Of a DNA stretch of 64,000 bases, positions 53,379 to 61,142 are shown piece by piece. The DNA comes from Paenibacillus aurantius (GTDB taxonomy: Bacteria; Bacillota; Bacilli; Paenibacillales; NBRC-103111): positions 3,444,001-3,508,000 of the forward strand of contig NZ_CP130318.1 in assembly GCF_032268605.1 (NCBI RefSeq). The letters run 5' to 3'. How positions within the stretch are numbered: the stretch's first letter is position 1; each line of letters starts with the position of its first letter. The notes under the pieces are model-generated. The model saw nothing but the letters and a program-made list of their open reading frames with translations. It did not search any database and was not told the DNA's origin. Both the position numbers and the translations under genes were made by a program.

Positions 53379-55228
53379 CCCGCTTCTCCTCCCCAATACA
53401 CGGCATCCTGCCGCTCTTCGTTGTCCTCGCCGGCGGCTTTCCCGGTTTCAAACCAAACTTCGCGGAAATCGAACCAGCCAATGGCGTTCAGCTGCAGGCC
53501 CTTCAAGGAGGGATGATAACTCGTCCGCTGGTGGCGGTGAAACAGAAAGATCGCCGCGTGCCGGCTCCGGATCCACTCGGTCAGTTCAAGGGCGCATGCT
53601 TCTTGGGCTTCCTTGGCCGTTTCCCGTCTCATCCGGCGGATGATGGAACCGGCTTTCTCCATCATATCCGGATGCAGGAACATCCGGAAGCAGCCGTTCT
53701 CCGAAAGGAACAGCTCCAGCATCGAGACAGCGAGATCGTCCTCTACCCCCTGCTCGCTGATAAAAAGATCCGTACTCAACCGGTTGTCGCTGCTCGTTAT
53801 ATTCCCAAGAAGCTCGATTACTTCCACTTTCAAGCCCAGCTCCCGGCAGGACTCCGTGAACCATTGGGCATCCGTTTCACTGCCGGCATATATTCCAAGC
53901 CGGATGGTCATACCGGCACAGCCGGATTCCTCCAAATAGGTTTTGGCCAACTTCGGATTGTAAGGATTCGGAAATCTCGGCGACTGCTCGGGCACGAAGC
54001 CGAAAGCCGGCTCCACTTCGGCGGCATACATCGAGATCAGCCGGTCCCGGTCCAGTCCGTAATGCAGGGCCTTGCGAAAGGCTTCCCGTTGAGACGGTCC
54101 TTCCTTAACCGTGTTGAACACAAGAAGGCGGGAGCCTCGCTGAACGGTCTCCACCCCCTCCCAATCGGTGATGGGCTGTCCCTTGTAACCTCCGCCGCAG
54201 GAGCTTCGCAGAAGCTGGTAGTCTTCCTGTAGGGAGTCGCTACCTTCCCGATCGTAGGGCATAAACCACATTTCAATCCGGTCCAAATGGGCCCGGGTAG
54301 AAAAATAGTCCGGCCACACCTCCAGCACCAGCTTGTTCTCGTCATTCTGAATGACCCGGAAAGGCCCGGTTCCGACCGGGAGGCTGGCGTCGTAGGCTCC
54401 CCCAAAATAGTCAGCCGGGACGATCGAGGCCGGATCAAAGCTGAGGCACCGCATAAACAGATGATTCGGCTCGTAGAGCTCGATACGGATTCGGTGACGG
54501 CTCAGAACCTCTATCGATTTGACATCCTCAAGAAGCCATTTATACGGCGAAGCTCCCCCTCCCCGGCGAATGCGCTCCAGCGAATATCTCACATCTTCCG
54601 CCGTTAACTCCCTGCCGTTGTGGAAGAGAACGCCCTTGCGTAGGTAGAAGGTCCATCCGACCGCTCCGTTCTCGAGCGGCTTCCAATAATAGGAAAGTTG
54701 GGGAAGGATGGTGCCGGTCTTCGCATCATAGTGGACCAGCCGGTCGTAGACATGCTTGATAATCTGCCCTTCCATGCAATAAGCGAAGCAGGCCGGATCC
54801 AGCGAATAGATCCTTTTCTGAAAAGGGATGCGCAGCACGTCCTCCACACTGCCGCTCTTGGTTACCGTCTGATACCCTAGTTTGGCCGTCAGCCAAATTG
54901 AGAACTGCTCTTTCAACTGAGGGTAAACTCCTTCATACCGGTCCATCAGTTCATAGGCCTGCTGAAGAGCGCCTTTCTCCACCTGGTCCCGCGCCATCTG
55001 CAGGACGAGCGATTCCGGTCGCAGCCGGAACCGAATGCGGGATTTGTTTCCCCGTCCCCGGCCGGGCAGCCAATCTATCCAGTTCTGATCCTGCATTTTA
55101 CGAAGGATCAGGTTGACGTTGCGGCCGGAGCACTCGAAGATTTCCGTCAGTCCCTCGAGGGTAACGGATTGCTCTTCCTCCCCCGGAAAATGCCCGCGAA
55201 GAAGCAAATATTGGCTCTCGATGATCAT
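53375..55228 (-). CDS. SgrR-like regulator: HTH plus family 5 solute-binding domain
   Basis: About 617 residues, no signal peptide. An N-terminal winged-helix region (about 1-90: TLEGLTEIFECSGRNVNLIL, GRGRGNKSRIRF) is followed by a dipeptide/oligopeptide-type (SBP_bac_5) domain: YDRLVHYDAKTGTILPQLSY, GWTFYLRKGVLFHNGRELTA, EDVRYSLERI. This is the architecture of Escherichia coli SgrR, which senses sugar-phosphate stress and controls a small RNA and an efflux pump. The ATG at 55228 has GGGGAGGAACGGGC upstream. Its ligand is not known. The next gene, a zinc-ribbon protein, is translationally coupled. No exporter of the SetA type is beside it in this window. Confidence 0.88.
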   Translation of the reverse strand: MIIESQYLLLRGHFPGEEEQSVTLEGLTEIFECSGRNVNLILRKMQDQNWIDWLPGRGRGNKSRIRFRLRPESLVLQMARDQVEKGALQQAYELMDRYEGVYPQLKEQFSIWLTAKLGYQTVTKSGSVEDVLRIPFQKRIYSLDPACFAYCMEGQIIKHVYDRLVHYDAKTGTILPQLSYYWKPLENGAVGWTFYLRKGVLFHNGRELTAEDVRYSLERIRRGGGASPYKWLLEDVKSIEVLSRHRIRIELYEPNHLFMRCLSFDPASIVPADYFGGAYDASLPVGTGPFRVIQNDENKLVLEVWPDYFSTRAHLDRIEMWFMPYDREGSDSLQEDYQLLRSSCGGGYKGQPITDWEGVETVQRGSRLLVFNTVKEGPSQREAFRKALHYGLDRDRLISMYAAEVEPAFGFVPEQSPRFPNPYNPKLAKTYLEESGCAGMTIRLGIYAGSETDAQWFTESCRELGLKVEVIELLGNITSSDNRLSTDLFISEQGVEDDLAVSMLELFLSENGCFRMFLHPDMMEKAGSIIRRMRRETAKEAQEACALELTEWIRSRHAAIFLFHRHQRTSYHPSLKGLQLNAIGWFDFREVWFETGKAAGEDNEERQDAVYWGGEAG

Positions 55229-55332
55229 GCCCGTTCCTCCCCTCCTCAAAAGATGAAGTCTTTGAGAGATATTTTACAATTTTTATTCATCTTTCACCAG
55301 CTTATGATATAGAAAAAAGGAGGTCGGTGAAA

Positions 55333-55467
55333 ATGAATTCGTTCGAACTGGAGCAGGACATGAGGAACAGACGCGGAGAGCTGGAAGAGGAGGTTCGGGC
55401 CGATGGGGGCCGAAGCCGTGTAAGGCAGTGGCTCCTGCTGGTTCTGACTATGTTCTCCCGCACGTAA
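55333..55467 (+). CDS. 44-residue small protein with hydrophobic C-terminus
   Basis: ATG at 55333 follows AAAAAAGGAGGTCGGTGAAA, a near-perfect ribosome binding site. The N-terminal two thirds is charged and helical (MNSFELEQDMRNRRGELEEE) and the end is hydrophobic (RQWLLLVLTMFSRT), so it may associate with the membrane. It is divergent from the SgrR-like gene, about 105 bp apart, and convergent with the NUDIX gene. I do not recognise it. Its position divergent from a regulator suggests it may be a target of that regulator. Confidence 0.5.
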   Translation: MNSFELEQDMRNRRGELEEEVRADGGRSRVRQWLLLVLTMFSRT

Positions 55468-55487
55468 GGCCCTTTAAGGAAACTCTT

Positions 55488-55916
55488 TTAAGGCAGCAGC
55501 CGGCTGCCATTCAAGGTTCGGAGAACGGCTGCCATGCTTTTGGCCATATAAGCGTCTGCCTCGGAGAAGAGCACGTGCTTGTACCCGTCGACTTCCGGCA
55601 AGGCTTTACCGGTTCTGGGATGGAGAAAGGTGGAACGGCAATGAAGGGTGCGCACCTCCGGCAAAGGAGTCTGGGGCCAAACAAAAAGGTGAAGATCTTT
55701 GTTCTTCAGATAGGCGTGGACCCCTTCCTCCACAAGCAGGCTCGGGTCCGGAGTTAACCCGGTTTCCTCCTCGACTTCCCGGCAGCAGGTTTCGATTGGA
55801 GTCTCCCCGGGCTCCGGAAGTCCTTTGGGGAGGTCGTAGAAGGAATTGCCGGTGGAATGACAGGCCAGGAACGCTTTCCCGTCCGTTATTAAACATCCGA
55901 CCGATACCTGTTTCAT
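55488..55916 (-). CDS. NUDIX hydrolase
   Basis: 142 residues. The NUDIX box GLPEPGETPIETCCREVEEETGL is complete (G x5 E x7 REVEEETGL). Such enzymes cleave nucleoside diphosphates linked to another group; the specific substrate is unclear. CCGGAAGGAGAATCTTT precedes the ATG. It appears to be a single-gene unit. Confidence 0.93.
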   Translation of the reverse strand: MKQVSVGCLITDGKAFLACHSTGNSFYDLPKGLPEPGETPIETCCREVEEETGLTPDPSLLVEEGVHAYLKNKDLHLFVWPQTPLPEVRTLHCRSTFLHPRTGKALPEVDGYKHVLFSEADAYMAKSMAAVLRTLNGSRLLP

Positions 55917-55982
55917 AAAGATTCTCCTTCCGGAAAGACAAGTCTTATTTACGGACCTTTATTATAACGAGTGAGCTTGGCG

Positions 55983-56246
55983 TCAACGGGTCGCCGGAGC
56001 CGTAGCTCTCTCAAGCTGGGCGAGAATTTGGAAGGCCTCCTCGTCGGACGCTCCGCACATCTCAACCGATGCGGTCAAGCTCCTGCAAACGGCGGGACGT
56101 TGCTCCCGGCCGAACAGCTTGCATCGGTTATCCTCGGTAAGCTGGACGCATCGGACGCCTGCCGGCTTTCCTTGCGGCATTCCCGGAATGGGCGATGAGA
56201 TCGAAATGGCGATGCAGCAAGCGGCGCATCCGGTACGGCATTCCAT
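55983..56246 (-). CDS. YkgJ-type cysteine-cluster protein
   Basis: About 87 residues. Cysteines at 3, 7, 10, 11, 33, 42, 54 and 64 ([28 protein letters not shown]) give the YkgJ/CxxCxxCC pattern, likely for zinc or an Fe-S cluster. I chose the ATG at 56246, after GGGGGAAAGGTAAA; an upstream frame to 56348 crosses the ClpP terminator and has no site. An extended -10 TGC-TATAAT lies at 56288-56283. Function in this family is not established. Confidence 0.82.
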   Translation of the reverse strand: MECRTGCAACCIAISISSPIPGMPQGKPAGVRCVQLTEDNRCKLFGREQRPAVCRSLTASVEMCGASDEEAFQILAQLERATAPATR

Positions 56247-56305
56247 TTTACCTTTCCCCCTTAGCCCTTGATTCTTACGCTTATTATAGCACGCAGCCCA
56301 AAAAA

Positions 56306-56336
56306 GAACGGCCCCGCCATAAACGCCGAGCCGTTC
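56306..56336 (-). terminator. terminator of the clpP gene
   Basis: GAACGGCCC / GAGCCGTTC form a 9-bp stem (one G-U) with a 13-nt loop and TTTTTT on the minus strand, about 55 bp after the clpP stop. Confidence 0.78.
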
Positions 56337-56391
56337 CATCCTTTTCACTCTCTTCGCACTTGACGTAAGGAAGCCGCCTTATCCCGCCTGG

Positions 56392-56973
56392 TTACAAGGT
56401 GGTAATGACCTCGTCAATGATCCCGTATTCCCTGGCTTCCTCCGCCGACATGAAATAATCGCGGTCCATATCGCGCTCCACCTTCTCCAGCGGCTGCCCG
56501 GTCCGTTCGGCCGTGATCTGATTGGCCTTGGCCCGAATGCTCAGAATCCTCTTCGCGCTGATCGCAATGTCGCTTGCCTGTCCTTGAGCCCCTCCATGTG
56601 GCTGGTGAATCATGATCTCGCTGTTCGGAAGGGCAAAACGTTTGCCCTTCTCTCCCGCCAGGAGCAGGATTGCGGCAAAGGAGGCCGCAAACCCGGTGCA
56701 GATCGTGTGTACCGCCGGCTTCACAAACTGCATCGTGTCATAGATGGCGAAGCCTGCCGAGGTAGAGCCCCCGGGGCTGTTGATGTAAAGCGAAATTTCT
56801 TTCTCGGGATCTTCCGCCGCCAGAAACAGAAGCTGGGCGGTGATGCTGTTCGCCACCTGGTCGTCGATGGCGGCTCCAAGAAAGACAATCCGGTCCTTCA
56901 GCAGACGGGAATAGATATCGTACGATCTTTCTCCCCGACCGGTTTGCTCCACCACGTAAGGAATATAAGTCAT
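56392..56973 (-). CDS. clpP: ATP-dependent Clp protease proteolytic subunit
   Basis: About 193 residues. The ATG at 56973 follows GGAGGAGATCAGC and gives the usual N-terminus [20 protein letters not shown]. The catalytic triad is S98 in [16 protein letters not shown]123 in [11 protein letters not shown] and D172 in [13 protein letters not shown]. ClpP forms a double heptamer that degrades proteins unfolded by ClpX/Clp[12 protein letters not shown] differs from the common GMAASMGAFLL, so this may be a second ClpP paralogue. No CtsR-box or clp ATPase gene is visible beside it. Confidence 0.95.
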   Translation of the reverse strand: MTYIPYVVEQTGRGERSYDIYSRLLKDRIVFLGAAIDDQVANSITAQLLFLAAEDPEKEISLYINSPGGSTSAGFAIYDTMQFVKPAVHTICTGFAASFAAILLLAGEKGKRFALPNSEIMIHQPHGGAQGQASDIAISAKRILSIRAKANQITAERTGQPLEKVERDMDRDYFMSAEEAREYGIIDEVITTL

Positions 56974-57165
56974 GCTGATCTCCTCCTTCTCCACGGCCTA
57001 ATGGGGCATGGAATCGTTCTTCACCCCTTAAACGAAAGAAGACCGGAAGGAGATACGAAGAAGGGGGCGTCTAATCCAACGAAGATTTTTTTTGGTGACC
57101 CCGTATCCTAAAAGGCCGCTTATTCGTTTATGATAGAAGATATTGGAGAACAGGAGGTTCTTGTC

Positions 57166-57897
57166 ATGATCCATTGGACCGTCAACCCGGCAGAAGAAGC
57201 CCCTGCCGATAACAAAAGCCTAGAGCAGCTTCATTCTGCTGTTAGCCGTTACTGCCTGGCCATTACCGGATCGACGTGGGATGCCGAGGACCTGGCTCAG
57301 GACACGTGGATAAAAGCCATGGCGCTTGCCCAAGGAACGGCCGCTCACCGTAACCCGGAAGCCCTGCTAAGGAGAATTGCCAAAAATACGTGGATTGACC
57401 AAGGCCGAAGAAAAACCGTTTACCGTCGTATCCTGCATCAGCTGACCCGGAGCGATTCGTTCACCGAGGAGCCCTTTGACGATCTGGATGCGATGGTCCG
57501 CTCGCTCGTCCACCATCTATCCCCTTTGCAGCGGGTGGTCTTCCTGCTGAGAGATGTTTACGGCTATAACAGCCTGGAGGTCTCCCATCTTCTGAACACC
57601 TCGGAAGGGGCAGTCAAGGCCGCGCTTCACCGCGCCAGGCTCTCCCTCAGCAAGGTGCGGGAGGATGTGGCCCTGGAGGCTGAGCATTCCGAAGAGGGAG
57701 AGGACATGAAAGCCTTCCTTCGCTCCTTGGCGGCTGCCATCCGCAGCGAAGATGTCGACCGTGTCGTTCACTTGGCCCAAATGGATGCCGTCCCCCCGGG
57801 AACCGCCGTACGTGCCGTCCAAACGCAGCTTCTCCGTCAAGCCCGTTCGGCAACACGAAGAACGGGAAGCGCACCAACCGCTTTACTCGCAGCCTAG
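57166..57897 (+). CDS. ECF-like RNA polymerase sigma factor with C-terminal extension
   Basis: About 243 residues from the ATG at 57166, with AGGAGG 8 nt upstream; an earlier ATG at 57130 has no site. Sigma region 2 reads STWDAEDLAQDTWIKAMALA and region 4 reads PLQRVVFLLRDVYGYNSLEV followed by TSEGAVKAALHRARLSL. About 70 further residues (MKAFLRSLAAAIRSEDVDRV...) have an SnoaL-like beginning, which recalls ECF groups whose fused C-terminal domain controls activity, but it is shorter. No anti-sigma gene is adjacent. Its target promoters are unknown. Confidence 0.88.
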   Translation: MIHWTVNPAEEAPADNKSLEQLHSAVSRYCLAITGSTWDAEDLAQDTWIKAMALAQGTAAHRNPEALLRRIAKNTWIDQGRRKTVYRRILHQLTRSDSFTEEPFDDLDAMVRSLVHHLSPLQRVVFLLRDVYGYNSLEVSHLLNTSEGAVKAALHRARLSLSKVREDVALEAEHSEEGEDMKAFLRSLAAAIRSEDVDRVVHLAQMDAVPPGTAVRAVQTQLLRQARSATRRTGSAPTALLAA

Positions 57898-57966
57898 CCG
57901 CATGACATCTCCCCGTACACAGGAAGAGGGAGCGCCTCTCTGCTTCCAGCGCCCCCTTTTCCTGCC

Positions 57967-58004
57967 AAAAGCCCGCGTTCCTGGATTTCCTGGCGCGGGC
58001 TTTT
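57967..58004. terminator. bidirectional terminator
   Basis: AAAAGCCCGCG / CGCGGGCTTTT, 11-bp perfect stem extending to 13 bp with flanking CC/GG, between the convergent sigma-factor and dehydrogenase genes. Confidence 0.88.
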
Positions 58005-58039
58005 GGTTTATTCATCGCTTAAGCGTCAAAGCTGCTCTC

Positions 58040-59476
58040 CTATACGCCAAGCGAAATGTATTTGTACTCCAGATACTCTTCCAGTCCATAGCGTCCGCCT
58101 TCCCGCCCTATGCCGCTTTCCTTGACCCCACCGAAGGGGGCCTGTGCCGCGGACGGCAAACCGTCGTTCACTCCGACGATCCCGTATTGAAGACGTTCGG
58201 CAATCCGGACCGCGCGGCTGATGTCACGGGTGAACACGTAGGAGGCCAATCCGTATTCGGAGTCGTTCGCCTGCCGGATGGCGTCCTCCTCGTCCGCTAC
58301 TTCGATAATCGGAGCGACGGGACCGAAGGTCTCCTCCTGCAGGATCCGCATGCCGGCTTGAACGCCCGTCAAGAGAGTGGGCTCGTAGAAATACCCCGGG
58401 CATCCGGTGCCTTCCGCCCGCTGTCCCCCGGTAAGAAGTCTGGCTCCTTTGGAGAGGGCATCCTGAACGTGCTCCTCCACTTTGTTCAGACCGGCTTCGT
58501 TAATCATAGGACCGATCTCGACTCCTTCCTCGAATCCGCTGCCCACTCTAAGCCCACGGATTTTGTCCGTCAGGATCCGTTCGAACGCCTCCCGGATGCC
58601 TCGCTGGACATAGATCCGGTTGGCGCATACGCACGTTTGCCCGGCATTGCGGAATTTCGAAAGCAGGGTCTGTTCCGCAGCCAGCTCCGGATCGGCATCA
58701 TCCATGACGATAACCGGCGCATGGCCCCCGAGTTCAAGCGAAACCCGCTTGACGGTTTTGGCGGCGGATGCCATCAGGATCTTCCCTACTTCCGTGGATC
58801 CGGTGAAGGTGATCTTGGCCACCCTCTTATCCCCAAGCCAAGTATCTCCAATCGTTTTGGCATCCCCGGTCACCACGTTCACCACTCCTGCCGGAATCCC
58901 CGCCTCCTCCGCCAGCTCGGCAAGCATCAGGGCGGTGAGGGGTGTGTGCTCCGCCGGCTTCACGACGCAAGTACAGCCAGCGGCTAGAGCCGGTCCCACC
59001 TTGCGGGTGATCATGGCCGCCGGGAAGTTCCACGGGGTGATGGCCGCCACCACTCCAACAGGCTGACGGATGACAAGCATCCGTTTGGCCGTTGAGCCGG
59101 ATGGAATAATATCGCCGTAGATTCGCTTGGCTTCCTCCCCGTACCATTGAAGGAAGCTGGCAGCGTACCGGATTTCTCCCCTAGCCTCCGCCAGGGGCTT
59201 GCCCTGCTCCTCGGTCATGATCCGGGCTAGCATATCTTCCTTCTCGATCATTAAGGCATACCAGCGGAGCAAATACTCGGATCTTTCATAAGCGGTAAAC
59301 CCGCTCCATTCCGGAAACGCCCGGTGCGCCGCCGCCACCGCTTCGCGGGCTTCTTCCTCCCCGCTGTCCGGCACCTCGGCCACCTTCTCCAGGCTGGCGG
59401 GATTCAAGACAGAGAAGGTCCCGCCCGAGGCGGATTCCTTCCATTCTCCTCCGATATATTGCTTCCATTCTTTCAT
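58040..59476 (-). CDS. gabD: NAD(P)-dependent succinate-semialdehyde dehydrogenase
   Basis: About 478 residues. Aldehyde dehydrogenase landmarks are ITPWNFPAAMITRKVGPALA, TFTGSTEVGK, the general-base Glu in LELGGHAPVIVMDDAD and the catalytic Cys in FRNAGQTCVCANRIYVQ. The C-terminal ALDH motif reads FGPVAPIIEV, and the near-C-terminal FGGVKESGIGREGG is typical of the GabD group. It oxidises succinate semialdehyde to succinate, closing the GABA shunt. The ATG at 59476 is preceded by AGGAGGG with 6 nt spacing; an ATG two codons earlier is too close. No gabT is nearby, and the related glutarate-semialdehyde enzyme cannot be excluded. Confidence 0.88.
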   Translation of the reverse strand: MKEWKQYIGGEWKESASGGTFSVLNPASLEKVAEVPDSGEEEAREAVAAAHRAFPEWSGFTAYERSEYLLRWYALMIEKEDMLARIMTEEQGKPLAEARGEIRYAASFLQWYGEEAKRIYGDIIPSGSTAKRMLVIRQPVGVVAAITPWNFPAAMITRKVGPALAAGCTCVVKPAEHTPLTALMLAELAEEAGIPAGVVNVVTGDAKTIGDTWLGDKRVAKITFTGSTEVGKILMASAAKTVKRVSLELGGHAPVIVMDDADPELAAEQTLLSKFRNAGQTCVCANRIYVQRGIREAFERILTDKIRGLRVGSGFEEGVEIGPMINEAGLNKVEEHVQDALSKGARLLTGGQRAEGTGCPGYFYEPTLLTGVQAGMRILQEETFGPVAPIIEVADEEDAIRQANDSEYGLASYVFTRDISRAVRIAERLQYGIVGVNDGLPSAAQAPFGGVKESGIGREGGRYGLEEYLEYKYISLGV

Positions 59477-59640
59477 GAACATCCCTCCTACAACCTTCTT
59501 AACCTATCGGTACGGTCAGGAATCCAGGTCTCTTAAGCTTCGGCGGTCATCTCGATTTTCCTTCTCTCGCCCATCAACCCGTTCCCTGCTTCACGCCAAA
59601 GGTATTATTTCCTTGGATAACAAGTTAATCCTGCACAGAT

Positions 59641-59674
59641 AAAAGGACCTCTCCCTATGGAGAAGTCCCCTTTT
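59641..59674 (-). terminator. terminator of the thioredoxin gene
   Basis: AAAAGGACCTCTCC pairs imperfectly with GGAGAAGTCCCCTTTT around CTAT, and TTTTATC follows on the minus strand after the trxA stop at 59708. Confidence 0.78.
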
Positions 59675-59707
59675 AGCCTCGCCCCGTAAATCGGTCAGGT
59701 CGCCAGC

Positions 59708-60022
59708 TTACAGATGTTTGTTGATTTCCGTTTCCAGCTCGTGAAGCGGGCGCACCCCGACGTAGGTGCCGACATTCACTCCGTCCTTAAACAGCTTCAA
59801 AGTCGGAATCCCCTGAACGCCGTATTCCGAAGCCTTCTCCGGGTTGTCGTCCACGTTGACTTTGGCAATGGTCACCTTGCCTCCGACTTTGCCGTCCAGC
59901 TCTTCAAGGATCGGAGCAATCATTTTGCAGGGACCGCACCAAGGTGCCCAGAAGTCGACCAGAACGACCCCTTCTTTAACGGTTTCTTGAAATTGTGCGT
60001 CGCTGATATTAACAATCGCCAT
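59708..60022 (-). CDS. trxA: thioredoxin
   Basis: 104 residues from the ATG at 60022, preceded by GAAGGAGTGATAGAA; the longer frame to 60208 is not supported. The active site is WCGPC (28-32) with D23 before it, and the cis-proline is in QGIPTLKLF. It reduces protein disulfides using thioredoxin reductase. It lies 46 bp downstream of the IDEAL-like gene and may be co-transcribed with it. Confidence 0.95.
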   Translation of the reverse strand: MAIVNISDAQFQETVKEGVVLVDFWAPWCGPCKMIAPILEELDGKVGGKVTIAKVNVDDNPEKASEYGVQGIPTLKLFKDGVNVGTYVGVRPLHELETEINKHL

Positions 60023-60068
60023 TTCTATCACTCCTTCGGATGGGTTAGGCCGGCTTGCACCGGCTGGA

Positions 60069-60467
60069 TTAATAAGTCGTGTCGGGGGGAATGGTTCCGA
60101 ACAACCGGTTAACGGGCCGGTTCCCCCGCTTTCCTGCGCTTGGTGCAGCAGCGGGTGATGCCGCTTGCTCCTGCTGTTCCGCCAGCGCCTGGAACCATTC
60201 CTTATCATGTGTCAGTAAGGCCAATTCCATCAGAGCGCGGCGGTCTTCCGCCGTCAAGGCGGAGGTTTCAGGCAGCTTCTTCAGCTTGCTTGAACGGGCC
60301 TCCACCCGCTCCCCTACGATTGACTCATGATCGGACTGGGTGACCCATACCTTCCATAATTGGCCTTCCGAGGCGGAATCAAGATAACCGATGAAAAACT
60401 CATCCAGTGTGGATACTCCGCTTACCCAATCTCCTGCTTTCCAGTCCCGGTTCTGTTCTTCCCTCAT
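60069..60467 (-). CDS. IDEAL-domain-like protein of unknown function
   Basis: About 132 residues. The N-terminal half is a small beta-rich domain (WKAGDWVSGVSTLDEFFIGY, WKVWVTQSDHESIVGERVEA). The middle has LMELALLTHDKEWFQALAEQ, resembling the IDEAL motif seen in ComK- and McsA-adaptor-like proteins of Bacilli. The C-terminus is a Pro/Ala-rich tail. I prefer the ATG at 60467, with AAGGGGTGA upstream. The domain assignment is by eye and the function is not known. Confidence 0.65.
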   Translation of the reverse strand: MREEQNRDWKAGDWVSGVSTLDEFFIGYLDSASEGQLWKVWVTQSDHESIVGERVEARSSKLKKLPETSALTAEDRRALMELALLTHDKEWFQALAEQQEQAASPAAAPSAGKRGNRPVNRLFGTIPPDTTY

Positions 60468-60588
60468 TCCCTTCACCCCTTGCTTTTTTTATAATCCTCA
60501 AACTGAAATCAAATTGATGACAGTTTAGGCGCCATAAGCCTGCCGGCAGCTTAACTAGCGATAAGATTTCATGCCGGACGCCCCAGGA

Positions 60589-61020
60589 TCAGGTTCTCTC
60601 CTTCTGAAGGGTTCTTACCCTGTCGAGAACACCGTTAATCGTCTGTCTTTCGAAGAATTTCATCATCTGCTCCTCGGCTTCCCCGAAGATTCCTTCCATG
60701 ACTTCCGCCATGTTGCAGGCGATCATGCATTCTCCCCCGGTGTCTCCCGAGCACCAGGACGGTTTGAAAGTCCCCATCGAGGTCGCACGGTAAATCTCGG
60801 CCAAAGTAACTTCCTCCGGATCGCAGGACAGAATAAATCCTCCCCCGATCCCTTCCTTGGCGGCAACATAACCCTGCTTTCTCAAGCAGCTCATCACTTT
60901 GCGGACACGCGACGGATGGGTGTTGACATTGTGAGCGATCCGATCGCTGCTGGCCATCCGGTCAGGCTGGTAAGCCAGGAAAACGAGACTGTGTACCGCA
61001 ATGGTAAATTCGCTGTTCAC
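60589..61020 (-). CDS. Rrf2-family transcriptional regulator with three-Cys cluster
   Basis: 143 residues, GTG start with GGGAGGAGGG upstream. The winged helix is FTIAVHSLVFLAYQPDRMAS ... THPSRVRKVMSCLRKQGYVA followed by the GIGGGFILS wing. C90, C98 and C102 (WCSGDTGGECMIAC) form a Cx7Cx3C pattern where IscR and NsrR carry their Fe-S ligands, although the spacing differs from those. A perfect consensus promoter with an overlapping dyad lies upstream. It probably senses redox, NO or iron-sulfur status, or thiols, and represses itself. Confidence 0.88.
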   Translation of the reverse strand: MNSEFTIAVHSLVFLAYQPDRMASSDRIAHNVNTHPSRVRKVMSCLRKQGYVAAKEGIGGGFILSCDPEEVTLAEIYRATSMGTFKPSWCSGDTGGECMIACNMAEVMEGIFGEAEEQMMKFFERQTINGVLDRVRTLQKERT

Positions 61021-61052
61021 CTGTCTTCCCTCCTCCCGTGCGCCTTACTGTT

Positions 61053-61086
61053 ATTATAATGAATACAGTTAGGATTGTCAATCCTA
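61053..61086 (-). promoter_or_regulatory. consensus sigma-A promoter with overlapping operator dyad (rrf2 gene)
   Basis: On the minus strand TTGACA (61081-61076), a 17-nt spacer and TATAAT (61058-61053) match the sigma-A consensus at every base. TAGGATTG-T-CAATCCTA (61070-61086) is a perfect dyad covering the -35. It is the natural binding site for the Rrf2 regulator itself. Confidence 0.85.
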
Positions 61087-61117
61087 TCCTTCCCTTCCCC
61101 CCATCTTCCAAAAAACG

Positions 61118-61142
61118 GAGCAGAGCCGGTTAAGCTCCGCTC
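61118..61142 (-). terminator. terminator of the PAP2 gene
   Basis: GAGCAGAGC / GCTCCGCTC (one G-U pair), 7-nt loop, TTTTTT on the minus strand; it overlaps the stop codon of the PAP2 gene. Confidence 0.75.

Noticed and set aside
59708-60208. Thioredoxin frame extended 62 codons upstream
   Set aside because: The extension overlaps the end of the upstream gene and reads as basic low-complexity sequence; the ATG at 60022 has an excellent ribosome binding site and gives the normal thioredoxin length.
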